Of a stretch of DNA of 55,442 bases, positions 1 to 7,028 are shown piece after piece. Both the position numbers and the translations under genes were made by a program. Source of the DNA: M55B165 sp964423265 (GTDB lineage Bacteria > Actinomycetota > Humimicrobiia > Humimicrobiales > Humimicrobiaceae); contig CAYREF010000006.1 in NCBI GenBank assembly GCA_964423265.1, positions 1 to 55,442 on the forward strand, in the 5' to 3' direction. Within the stretch, counting starts at the first letter, position 1. Each line of letters opens with the position of its first letter. The notes beneath the pieces were generated by a model. The model was not told the origin of the DNA. It searched no databases and saw nothing but the letters and a program-made list of their open reading frames with translations.

Positions 1-106
1 ATTAGCAGCAGGATAGAGCACCAGGGAAATAAAAGAAATTGAAGGTATGTTTAAAAATAACTTCATTTAAATTAGTTAATTTATACTGTTTTTGAAAGGG
101 TAGTGG

Positions 107-442
107 TTAACAGGTAAGGTGAAATACACCCACAACTTTATTGCTTTTACTTTTGTTAAATTCTTTAACTGCTTGTTTTGTATTTTTTATAATATATTTA
201 ATCCCCAAACTTTCCAGACGCTCTATAAAGCTCTCATCTACTTTCATGAGGCCACTTGCGCCAGTTCCGATAATTAAAATATCAGGCCGGTATTCAAGAA
301 CGTCTTTTAAGTCTTCCTCTAATAGCAGGTGGCCTTTCTTTCTCCACCATTTAGACTTAACCTGGTCAGGGAATATTTTTAAATCGGACCGGTATCTTAT
401 CCCATCGATTACCATATTTCCAAAACTATATGAATCAATCAA
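107..442 (-). CDS. Mth938-like domain protein (DUF498 family)
   Basis: This 111-residue protein fits the small single-domain Mth938/DUF498 family along its whole length. Visible family marks are the WWRKKGH segment (residues 32-38), the glycine-rich IIGTGASGLMKV stretch (57-68, a conserved surface pocket in the family) and the terminal HLTC. The start is TTG rather than ATG. It is supported by a strong GGAGGT ribosome binding site five bases upstream and by the family N-terminus (FGNMVIDG). The biochemical role of the family is poorly defined, so no function is claimed. It is transcribed divergently from the RNase HII-like gene, and the 87-base gap must hold both promoters. Confidence 0.85.
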   Translation of the reverse strand: MIDSYSFGNMVIDGIRYRSDLKIFPDQVKSKWWRKKGHLLLEEDLKDVLEYRPDILIIGTGASGLMKVDESFIERLESLGIKYIIKNTKQAVKEFNKSKSNKVVGVFHLTC

Positions 443-529
443 TGTTTACCTCCTTTCGATCTTAGTATTATTATAGCTAAAAGCAGTTTTTTGACAAAAT
501 TGCTTTAGATCTATAAACTTTCCCAAATT

Positions 530-1231
530 ATGGACGAGAAAAGATATTTAATAGCAGGAATAGATGATGCCACCAAGTGCCCCTGTATTGGCAGCATTTT
601 CATGGCTGGGGTATTAGCAGACCGTAAAATAATTAAGTACTGGAGATCTATCGGAGTAAAAGATAGCAAAATAATAGCTCCAGAGAAAAGGCAGGAGCTG
701 GCCAGGGAAATAAAAAACACGGCTGTTTTTTGGTCTATAAAAGAAATTACTCCCCAAAATTTAACTGGGGACCAGTTAAATTTAAATGACCTGGAAATGG
801 TTACTACTTTTGGCATACTAAAGGATCTTGGAAAAAATTATGTGATAAGAAAAGTATTCATTGATAATTGGGGAGTAAATCTTAAAAGGCTTAACCTAAG
901 ATTTGATAAACTTGGAGGTAAGAGTGTAAATAGGTTGCCTGGTATAAAAATTATTGCCTCCCACAAAGCAGATGGTAAATATACTGTAGTAGGCGCCGCA
1001 TCCATTTTAGCTAAAACTGGCTCAGATAGGCAGTACACAAAGTATAGAAAAATTTTTGGAGATTTTGGAAGCGGAAATCCTGCTGATCCTAAAACCCGGT
1101 ATTTTGTTTGGAAAAATAGAAAAAATCCTCCCGGCATTATAAGGACTAGCTGGTCAACATTCAGCGACATCTCCAAGCTGAAAAATATTGATGACGATTG
1201 TATACTTGCGAAATATAAGAAGAAATGGTAA
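530..1231 (+). CDS. Ribonuclease HII-like protein with altered active site
   Basis: The 233-residue product aligns by eye to archaeal-type RNase HII, which cleaves RNA in RNA/DNA hybrids. Shared blocks are GIDD (10-13), VKDSK (43-47), HKADGKYTVVGAASILAK (145-162), GSGNPADPKTR (180-190) and IIRTSW (203-208). Three catalytic acids are in place (D12, D112, D166), but the family Glu is Asp (D13). The following GRG motif, which contacts the ribonucleotide, reads TKC. The Tyr of the usual GSGYPSDP block is Asn183. Nuclease activity or junction specificity may therefore be changed or lost. No other RNase HII lies in the window. The stop sits two bases from the convergent phospholipase-like gene. No clear ribosome binding site precedes the ATG. 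Confidence 0.75.
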   Translation: MDEKRYLIAGIDDATKCPCIGSIFMAGVLADRKIIKYWRSIGVKDSKIIAPEKRQELAREIKNTAVFWSIKEITPQNLTGDQLNLNDLEMVTTFGILKDLGKNYVIRKVFIDNWGVNLKRLNLRFDKLGGKSVNRLPGIKIIASHKADGKYTVVGAASILAKTGSDRQYTKYRKIFGDFGSGNPADPKTRYFVWKNRKNPPGIIRTSWSTFSDISKLKNIDDDCILAKYKKKW

Positions 1232-1233
1232 TT

Positions 1234-2226
1234 CTATTTTTCAAAAATACAGTTAAAATATTTTAGTTCTTTACTGCCGCATTTTATACCTGTGGAATAT
1301 GATTCATCCTTAAAATGACTTTTCACTTCTAGTAAGCCTTTATTTTTTTCTAAAAAAGATTGCATCAATTCTACAGAAATAGCAGCCTCTTTTGCCCCCA
1401 TTTTGTATAGTTCAATAAAGGAGCTGTGAAAAATTTTATCTTTAATACATGGGTGATTCCATTTATTATTTTTAAGATTTAGGTAATCAGCTTTTTTATT
1501 AAAGGATCTGGGTAGCATCGAAGAAGTAATTTGTCCATTTTTTCCCAGAAGTATTTCTATTATTTTATAGATTAACCATTTCAGGCCATAAGGGTCCTTT
1601 AATAATTTTAGGATATCGTGCATATCTGAAATTGCTGTTAATAGCTGCGGTTCCTTTATTTGGGTTTTATAAACTTTATTAAGTATAAATTTATAATAAT
1701 CTAACAGGGAACTAGTATATTTGGCATACTTTTCAATTAATTTATAGCCCCGGAATTTATAAGGGCTCTTATAATTTTTATTTTTTAACATTAGCAAGTC
1801 AATAATACTTTCTAGTTTCCGGTGATAGGTATGATATTTTTTAGTCTCGGCTGTATTTTTATATATACCCGCTAGATAATGAATTAAGGGATGGGCAGTT
1901 TTATCTAGCCTGTAGTGGCAGATATAACCAGCCACGTATACGCTAAGGTCATCAAAGAGTTCTTGGCAACCCTCATTAGTTTTTATGTACTTCAAGCTTT
2001 CAATAAAAAAGTCCTGGACTTTGCTGTCATGCATGGTTAAGCCAAGCTTGCTCAAGCCGTCATCTTTGGTCCAAGGCTTTGCCCGGTAATAAAAGAAAAT
2101 GTCAGGGCCCTGCGAGCCTAAAAAATAAAGAGCTTTTCTTTTACTTATTTTCTGCTTTAAGTTGGTATTCTTTATCTTTTTTAATACATCTTCTGCAAAA
2201 AAGCAGTGAGTTAAAAATGCAGGCAT
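1234..2226 (-). CDS. Zinc-dependent phospholipase C-like protein
   Basis: The 330-residue product matches the zinc-dependent phospholipase C-like family (PF00882) found widely in Clostridia-like bacteria. The N-terminal MPAFLTH carries the first metal-binding His. It is followed by LGSQGPDIFFYYR (about residues 32-44) and a His/Asp-rich core, YICHYRLDKTAHPLIHYLAG (about 101-120), then HRKLESIID. There is no signal peptide, so unlike secreted clostridial toxins it is probably cytoplasmic. These intracellular relatives have no established substrate, so the hydrolase role is inferred from fold only. It stands alone, convergent with the RNase HII-like gene. Confidence 0.8.
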   Translation of the reverse strand: MPAFLTHCFFAEDVLKKIKNTNLKQKISKRKALYFLGSQGPDIFFYYRAKPWTKDDGLSKLGLTMHDSKVQDFFIESLKYIKTNEGCQELFDDLSVYVAGYICHYRLDKTAHPLIHYLAGIYKNTAETKKYHTYHRKLESIIDLLMLKNKNYKSPYKFRGYKLIEKYAKYTSSLLDYYKFILNKVYKTQIKEPQLLTAISDMHDILKLLKDPYGLKWLIYKIIEILLGKNGQITSSMLPRSFNKKADYLNLKNNKWNHPCIKDKIFHSSFIELYKMGAKEAAISVELMQSFLEKNKGLLEVKSHFKDESYSTGIKCGSKELKYFNCIFEK

Positions 2227-2476
2227 CTTTCACCTATTTTTATTTTAATAACTAAAATTAACAGATTAAGCAATTTTTTAAAAGGTTTTTAGCTCTCGAT
2301 TATTTTTATAGTTTTAAATAGAAGATTGGGAAAACAAAATAGTAATTAAAAAATGTAAATGAATGGGGAAGTTATTCTAAACTTTTAAATTTATTTTACA
2401 GGCATTACATCTGAGATCTCATACCCGTTTCAGGTATTCTTTTTTTGGGTTCTAGATATTGCCTAAAAGCAAATAG

Positions 2477-2665
2477 TTAGCTTTTTTCTTGTTTTAATTT
2501 CTCAATCTCTGAAGCAAGTTTTTCCACAGAATCAAAAATACAGTCAATAGCTTTAAGGGCAAAATCGCTTTGGTATATGTCAAGCCCCATGTTTGATTCT
2601 GTAAATTGAAGCTCACTTTTTAATATAAACTTCTGGCATTTAATATATTCTTCTATTTCACCCAT
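2477..2665 (-). CDS. Small hypothetical protein
   Basis: This 62-residue open frame is acidic and helix-prone (ends VEKLASEIEKLKQEKS), with no membrane segment or signal peptide. It is preceded by an AAGGGC-like weak ribosome binding site. I do not recognise the family. It lies alone between the phospholipase-like gene and the BlaI promoter region, in a stretch otherwise empty for about 700 bases. Amino acid composition looks protein-like, but the length allows a chance open frame. Confidence 0.4.
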   Translation of the reverse strand: MGEIEEYIKCQKFILKSELQFTESNMGLDIYQSDFALKAIDCIFDSVEKLASEIEKLKQEKS

Positions 2666-2859
2666 AATTAAGCCCTTTTAGATAAATTATAACAAAATTT
2701 ACAAAGTTTAATAAGGTATTGCAAAAAGTTAAGTTTTTTTATTACCTCTTCTTGATATATAATAATTTTATATATTAATAATATTTTATTTTATAAAATG
2801 ATGTTTTTCATAAGGAATTACAAAGATTATTATAAAATTCTAAAAATAAAAAAAATAGC

Positions 2860-2902
2860 TTGAAATAATGTTATGTTGTTATTATCATATACTAAATTTA
2901 GT
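2860..2902 (+). promoter_or_regulatory. Promoter and palindromic operator for the blaI-M56 pair
   Basis: TTGAAA (2860-2865) and TATCAT (2883-2888) are separated by 17 bases, a good sigma-70-type promoter. A perfect 12-base palindrome, ACTAAATTTAGT (2891-2902), covers the expected transcription start. BlaI/MecI repressors bind dyads of ACA/TGT or ACTA-type half-sites at such positions, so autorepression is a reasonable inference. Confidence 0.55.
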
Positions 2903-2932
2903 TTATTGGGTAAAGAAAGAGAGGAAGAATAG

Positions 2933-3370
2933 ATGCCAAGAAAGAAGGAAAGTAAAAGGAAATATCAAAAAGTGGGAATAGATAAGCTTAATAGCATAAG
3001 CGCTTTAGAGATTGAAATAATGAAAATAGTATGGGAGCAGAAAAATGTTACTGTAAGAAAGGTACACGAGACTATGCTGAAGAAAGAAATACAGGAAAAC
3101 AAAGAAGAATTTACTCCTTATACTACTGTTATGTCTACCATGACTGCATTAGCTGAAAAAGGGATGTTGAAGCAGGATAAGAGTGAAAAAACATATATCT
3201 ATTCAGCTAATGTTGATAAAAAACAACTTTCTAAAAGCATAATAAAGTCAGTAGCTGAGAATTTATTGGAGGACAGTGCAAAAGATTTTGTTGCAAAATT
3301 TTTAGATGACACCAAGAACATTTCCAGAGAAGGTATAGATAAGTTACTTGAGGAAATAGATAAATATTAA
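2933..3370 (+). CDS. BlaI/MecI/CopY family transcriptional repressor
   Basis: The 145-residue product is a winged-helix repressor of the BlaI/MecI family. ISALEIEIMKIVWEQKNVTVRKVHETM (about 22-48) is the typical first helix and turn, and YTTVMSTMTALAEKGML (62-78) is the recognition helix. The C-terminal half (SKSIIKSVAENLLEDSAKDFVAKFL) is the dimerisation region. In the family, a partner M56 membrane protease triggers cleavage of the repressor, and that partner is the next gene, 25 bases downstream. GAGAGGAAG upstream of the ATG is a clear ribosome binding site. No beta-lactamase is nearby, so the regulon is unlikely to be classical penicillin resistance. Confidence 0.9.
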   Translation: MPRKKESKRKYQKVGIDKLNSISALEIEIMKIVWEQKNVTVRKVHETMLKKEIQENKEEFTPYTTVMSTMTALAEKGMLKQDKSEKTYIYSANVDKKQLSKSIIKSVAENLLEDSAKDFVAKFLDDTKNISREGIDKLLEEIDKY

Positions 3371-3395
3371 TAACTTCCCCAAGAAGTAAATATTG

Positions 3396-4448
3396 ATGAT
3401 ATTTATCGATATAATTTTCAATTATATAATCCCAATAATTTATGATAGTTTTGCCAGCCTGGTTTTTGTATTAGTTTTTCTTTCCATTTTCAGGATTAAG
3501 GATTCCAGCATTAGGATCATGTTTTTATTTTTACCGCTGGTAAAGCCTTTTGTAATACTATGCGAGAAAATAAATATTAGTAGCGGGGATTTAAGAATGC
3601 CTGTTGTTTTAGGAGGCCTAAGGTTTCCTGATCCCCATAATATAGCGGGAAGGTTTGAAAGCGAAATTGCAATATTTTCTGATTTAAACCATATAATTAT
3701 TTTCATTATTTTTTCTACCATAAGCTTTATACTTATACTCAGGTGGATGCATTTGTTCTTTTTCTACAGAAGCCTGGCCCATGAAGAGAAGGTTGGCAGG
3801 AAAGATGTGCCTGAAATATATTCAATTATAGATAATTATGCAGAGAAGATTAATATAAGAAAACCCGATGTGAGCCTAACCCACCGTAGTTATTTTTCCC
3901 CTTTTATAATAGGCACCAAAAGATACACATTAGTCTTATCTCCGGTGTTGCTAGAGCTGTTGTCTGAAGAAGAGAAGGAAACCTTAATCCAGCATGAATT
4001 ATCTCATATAAAAAGACATGATAACTTAATTGGGTGGGCAGCCCTTATATTGAGGGATATTCTTTTTTATAACCCTTTTTCTTATATAGCCTATGCTCTT
4101 ATAAGAGAGGAACAGGAAAAAGGTAGTGATAAATTATTGGTGAAATATTCAGACAAACCTGCCAAAGAGATAGCAAGCAACATATTGAATGCAATAAAGA
4201 AAATAAAATTAAGCTCAGAAAAAAGTTTTAGGACGGTTCCGGCGGAAGGCTCAAAGTTTTTCCCCATGGTGAAAATAAATATGAGAAGGATAAGAAACAG
4301 GATTAGGTTAATACTTAATGCCAATAAAGATAGGATAAGCAGTAGGTTATTTACCAAGATAGTGATGGTTGTTTTGTGGATATTTTTCTTATTAATTCAG
4401 ATATTAATAGTAGTAAGAATAGATGACAGATTAATATTCTTAAGATAA
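3396..4448 (+). CDS. M56 family membrane metallopeptidase (BlaR1-like, no sensor domain)
   Basis: This integral membrane zinc protease has hydrophobic segments near residues 6-30, 40-58 and 100-125, then a cytoplasmic domain with HELSH (200-204 from this start) followed by RHDN. A last membrane helix lies near 325-345. This is the M56 layout of BlaR1/MecR1, but the chain ends after the final helix, so the extracellular penicillin-binding sensor domain is absent. It probably cleaves the upstream BlaI-type repressor in response to an unknown signal. An alternative TTG lies one codon upstream, and the ATG is preferred. The RiPP precursor gene begins 90 bases downstream, which raises the possibility of a functional link. 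Confidence 0.88.
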   Translation: MIFIDIIFNYIIPIIYDSFASLVFVLVFLSIFRIKDSSIRIMFLFLPLVKPFVILCEKINISSGDLRMPVVLGGLRFPDPHNIAGRFESEIAIFSDLNHIIIFIIFSTISFILILRWMHLFFFYRSLAHEEKVGRKDVPEIYSIIDNYAEKINIRKPDVSLTHRSYFSPFIIGTKRYTLVLSPVLLELLSEEEKETLIQHELSHIKRHDNLIGWAALILRDILFYNPFSYIAYALIREEQEKGSDKLLVKYSDKPAKEIASNILNAIKKIKLSSEKSFRTVPAEGSKFFPMVKINMRRIRNRIRLILNANKDRISSRLFTKIVMVVLWIFFLLIQILIVVRIDDRLIFLR

Positions 4449-4495
4449 ACACTTTGACTTATATTCTTTTTATAATTTTTTTTTATATATTATTT

Positions 4496-4504
4496 TGCTA
4501 TAAT
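4496..4504 (+). promoter_or_regulatory. Extended -10 promoter for the RiPP locus
   Basis: TGCTATAAT is a consensus extended -10 element (TG at 4496-4497, TATAAT at 4499-4504). The matching -35 position is a T-run, as is usual for extended -10 promoters. Transcription would start near 4511, leaving a short leader with a GGGAAAGGGG ribosome binding site before the precursor TTG. Confidence 0.55.
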
Positions 4505-4538
4505 ATCCTCAATATAATTTTTGGGAAAGGGGTATTTT

Positions 4539-4664
4539 TTGAGATCAATTAATAAAACCCAGAATTTATGGAACAAGGACCAAACTTTAAAAAACCTTAA
4601 AGCGGAAGATGGTCCAATGTGTTGCTGGTTTTGGTGCTGGTTTGGCTATGCAGGTAGAAAATAG
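4539..4664 (+). CDS. Candidate RiPP precursor peptide, Cys/Trp-rich core
   Basis: A 41-residue open frame starts at TTG, 7-8 bases after a strong GGGAAAGGGG ribosome binding site. It ends in tandem TAG codons immediately before the maturase ATG. Residues 1-24 (starting MRSINKTQNLW, ending LKAEDG) are charged and leader-like. After G25-P26-M27 comes the core CCWFWCWFGYAGRK, with Cys28, Cys29 and Cys33 and Trp30, 32 and 34 alternating with Phe or Cys. Such a composition is very unlikely in a random frame. The position directly upstream of a radical SAM/SPASM peptide maturase is the classic RiPP arrangement. I recognise no known precursor class: it is not the SCIFF six-Cys pattern, and it does not carry the WxWxK of darobactin or the KxxxW of streptide. 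Confidence 0.8.
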   Translation: MRSINKTQNLWNKDQTLKNLKAEDGPMCCWFWCWFGYAGRK

Positions 4665-4667
4665 TAG

Positions 4668-6026
4668 ATGGGCTTGAAGCTAAGCAAGTACAATTTTTCC
4701 AGAAAAATTAACCAAAATTATACCCTTATTAACAACACCCTAACCGGGGCAGTGGATATTATAGAAAACAGGATCTGGGATTCTGTTAGAGATCCTGCCC
4801 ATATCGGCTCCAACCCTCTCTCTAGCTTAATGGAGAGAGGGTATCTTTATTATGACCTTAAGGAAGAAGAAAAGCTATTTAAAAAGATTTTTAACAGCTA
4901 CTTAAAAAAAGCCAAGTCCAGGCCAATTAGATATGTTTTTTGTCCAACTTACCAGTGTAATCTCAATTGTTCTTACTGTTTTGAAAAAGCTCTACCGCAA
5001 AAATCAATGGACACCAAAATGCTGGAAAGGGCCATAAAAGCTGCAGAGATTATATCAGAAAACCATTCAAACAGGATGGAAGCAGTAGAGCTATTTGGAG
5101 GTGAACCGCTGCTTCTAAAATGTAAGCTGTTAGTTGAAAAGATTTTAGAATTTGCGGCCAGTAAAGATACCATTATAACTATTGTAACCAATGGAGTAAA
5201 AGTCCATAGATTTATTGATATTTTAAAACCGTATAGAGAAAATATTGAAATGCTGCAGATTACAATAGACGGTCCCAGCCAAATACATGACAAAAGGAGA
5301 AAATACCGAACAGGAAGGGGAAGCTTCAGTGAAATAGTAAATAGCATAAGACTGCTGTTAGAAAACAGGATAAACATCAATGTGCGGGTAAACATAGACA
5401 AGTCCAATATTGAATCATTGCCCGACCTTTACCATTTTATTGATAGGCAGGGTTGGCTTAAGCACCCAAATTTTTCTATAAGGCTGGCAGAAGTTACCGA
5501 CCATAGCAGTACAGAATGTGCTGGCAATCTTATAGAGCCTGAAAAGCTATTGAAAAAGTTGATAAAAGTATATAGGGAACACCCTTATCTTGAGGACCTG
5601 TTTGGCTACTATATTTTTAAGCCGTTAAGGCATCTGCTGGACATACTTGGTGGTGCCCCCAATGTTTCACCGAAGTTTTTTAATTGTGAAAGCAATTTGC
5701 TGGAATTAAATATTTTCTGTCCTGATGGCCTAATATATGTTTGCGGAGAGTCTATTGGCAATCCCGATATGGCTATAGGCAGGTTTGATCCTTCCCTGGA
5801 ATTTTTCGGAGACAAAAAAAGCTTATGGATTGGAAGGAATGTGCTGACCCTGGAGGAATGCAGGAATTGCAAATTTGGCCCGATTTGTGGCGGAGGCTGC
5901 ATGTATTCTTCAATCCTGGTACATGGGGATTGCAGGAAGCCTGTATGTGAAAGGTATAAAGAGGTCCTAGATACATATATCGATTACAAGGGCAGCGAAA
6001 TACTAAATACGTTTTTAAGTAACTAA
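4668..6026 (+). CDS. Radical SAM/SPASM peptide maturase
   Basis: This 452-residue enzyme belongs to the radical SAM/SPASM peptide-modifying group. Residues 1-85 resemble the N-terminal region of SCIFF-type maturases (KYNFS, YTLINNTLTGAVDII, MERGYLYYD). The SAM cluster motif is C97-NLN-C101-SY-C104. LFGGEPLL follows as the GGE-type SAM-binding strand. The C-terminal SPASM domain is Cys-rich: NCESN, FCPDGLIYVCGES, then CRNCKFGPICGGGC and CRKPVC, enough for two auxiliary 4Fe-4S clusters. It begins three bases after the precursor's stop codon, so translation is probably coupled. The expected job is thioether or carbon-carbon crosslinking of the Cys/Trp core; the actual chemistry cannot be read from sequence. 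No dedicated exporter is adjacent. Confidence 0.9.
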   Translation: MGLKLSKYNFSRKINQNYTLINNTLTGAVDIIENRIWDSVRDPAHIGSNPLSSLMERGYLYYDLKEEEKLFKKIFNSYLKKAKSRPIRYVFCPTYQCNLNCSYCFEKALPQKSMDTKMLERAIKAAEIISENHSNRMEAVELFGGEPLLLKCKLLVEKILEFAASKDTIITIVTNGVKVHRFIDILKPYRENIEMLQITIDGPSQIHDKRRKYRTGRGSFSEIVNSIRLLLENRININVRVNIDKSNIESLPDLYHFIDRQGWLKHPNFSIRLAEVTDHSSTECAGNLIEPEKLLKKLIKVYREHPYLEDLFGYYIFKPLRHLLDILGGAPNVSPKFFNCESNLLELNIFCPDGLIYVCGESIGNPDMAIGRFDPSLEFFGDKKSLWIGRNVLTLEECRNCKFGPICGGGCMYSSILVHGDCRKPVCERYKEVLDTYIDYKGSEILNTFLSN

Positions 6027-6153
6027 ACCAGGGTATTCTATTTTTCTACATATCAAAGTAGCCTAATTTTTCATTTTACCCAGAAATAGTATAATTATAG
6101 GAAATCTCTACCAGGGGTGTCAGGTATATAATATTTGGAATAGGAGAGTTTAA

Positions 6154-6633
6154 ATGGAGAAGGCAATTTTATATGCAACAAGGTATGGGTGCACTGAACA
6201 ATGCTCAAACACTCTTGCCAGCTATATTTCTGGAGAAGCAGAATTAAAGAATTTGGGTAAAGAAAAGGTAGATGTGGATAAATATGATATAGTAATAATT
6301 GGCGGATCAATAATTGCCGGAAAAATTAATAAAGAAATAAGCAGATTTTGTCTAAATAATTTAGAGGCACTTCTAAACAAAAAAATAGGCTTGTTTCTAT
6401 GCTGTCTGAGGGAAGGGGAAGAAGCAGAAAAGCAATTCAGGGATTCATTTCCCGAACAGCTTATAAAAAAGGCAGCAGTAGTAGGTTATTTCGGGGGAAG
6501 AGTTTCTTTTAAAAAATTGAATTTCTTTTTTAGAAAGATCATGAAAAAAATGCTAGAGACTGATAAGGATGTTTCTACTGTAAAGGAAGAAAATATAGAG
6601 GAATTTGCAAATAAGATAAATAGGATTACGTAG
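6154..6633 (+). CDS. Flavodoxin domain protein (HemG-like flavodoxin fold)
   Basis: The 159-residue product has the flavodoxin fold of the Flavodoxin_5 family. ILYATRYGCTEQC (5-17) is the phosphate-binding loop for FMN. YDIVIIGGSIIAGKI (about 48-62) and KIGLFLCCLREGEEAE (about 77-92) follow, then YFGGRVSFKKLNFFFRKIM. Relatives include HemG protoporphyrinogen oxidase and generic electron carriers. No other heme genes are here. Radical SAM enzymes need a low-potential flavodoxin or ferredoxin, so it could serve the maturase upstream (inference). It has its own leader of 127 bases with GGAGAG before the ATG. The DUF454 gene follows with no gap. Confidence 0.82.
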   Translation: MEKAILYATRYGCTEQCSNTLASYISGEAELKNLGKEKVDVDKYDIVIIGGSIIAGKINKEISRFCLNNLEALLNKKIGLFLCCLREGEEAEKQFRDSFPEQLIKKAAVVGYFGGRVSFKKLNFFFRKIMKKMLETDKDVSTVKEENIEEFANKINRIT

Positions 6634-7020
6634 ATGAAAATAGAGAAGGGAATTATAAAAAAAGTAGCCCTTATAACTTCAGGCTCATTGTCGTTAGGGT
6701 TAGGGGTTTTGGGGATTTTCTTACCAATACTTCCCACCACTCCTTTTCTTCTTTTATCTGCTGCCTGCTATGCAAATAGCTCCAAAAAATTCCATAGGTG
6801 GTTATTGGGTAATAAGGTTTTTGGTAAATATATAAAAGATTACAAGGAAAAAAGAGGGTTAACTTTAAAAACCAAAATAACTGCCATAGCTGTTTTATGG
6901 CTAACCATATCCTGCTCGGCTTTTTTTGCGGTAGATATTTTATGGGTTAAATTTCTTTTATTTTTGGTTGCAATTGGAGTTACCATACATCTTATTCATA
7001 TAAAGACAATAAAGTCATAG
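6634..7020 (+). CDS. DUF454 (YbaN-like) inner membrane protein
   Basis: This 128-residue membrane protein matches the YbaN/DUF454 family: LGLGVLGIFLPILPTTPFLLLSA (about 20-42), then CYANSSKKFHRWLLGN and YIKDYKEKRGLTLKTK. It has two or three membrane helices around residues 15-45 and 80-122. The function of the family is unknown; it often sits near redox or membrane stress genes. It begins one base after the flavodoxin stop, so the two are co-translated. Its own stop overlaps the ribosome binding site of the hydantoinase A gene. Confidence 0.88.
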   Translation: MKIEKGIIKKVALITSGSLSLGLGVLGIFLPILPTTPFLLLSAACYANSSKKFHRWLLGNKVFGKYIKDYKEKRGLTLKTKITAIAVLWLTISCSAFFAVDILWVKFLLFLVAIGVTIHLIHIKTIKS

Positions 7021-7028
7021 GGGGAAAA

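Noticed and set aside
3396..4448. Beta-lactam resistance sensor BlaR1
   Set aside because: The M56 protease ends after its last membrane helix; no penicillin-binding domain or beta-lactamase gene is present.
4973..5407. Long minus-strand open frame inside the radical SAM gene
   Set aside because: It is an antisense shadow of a strongly supported gene. The same holds for the other long antisense frames, such as those within 8732-9329, 10221-10598, 28085-28456, 30757-31197 and 35830-36318.
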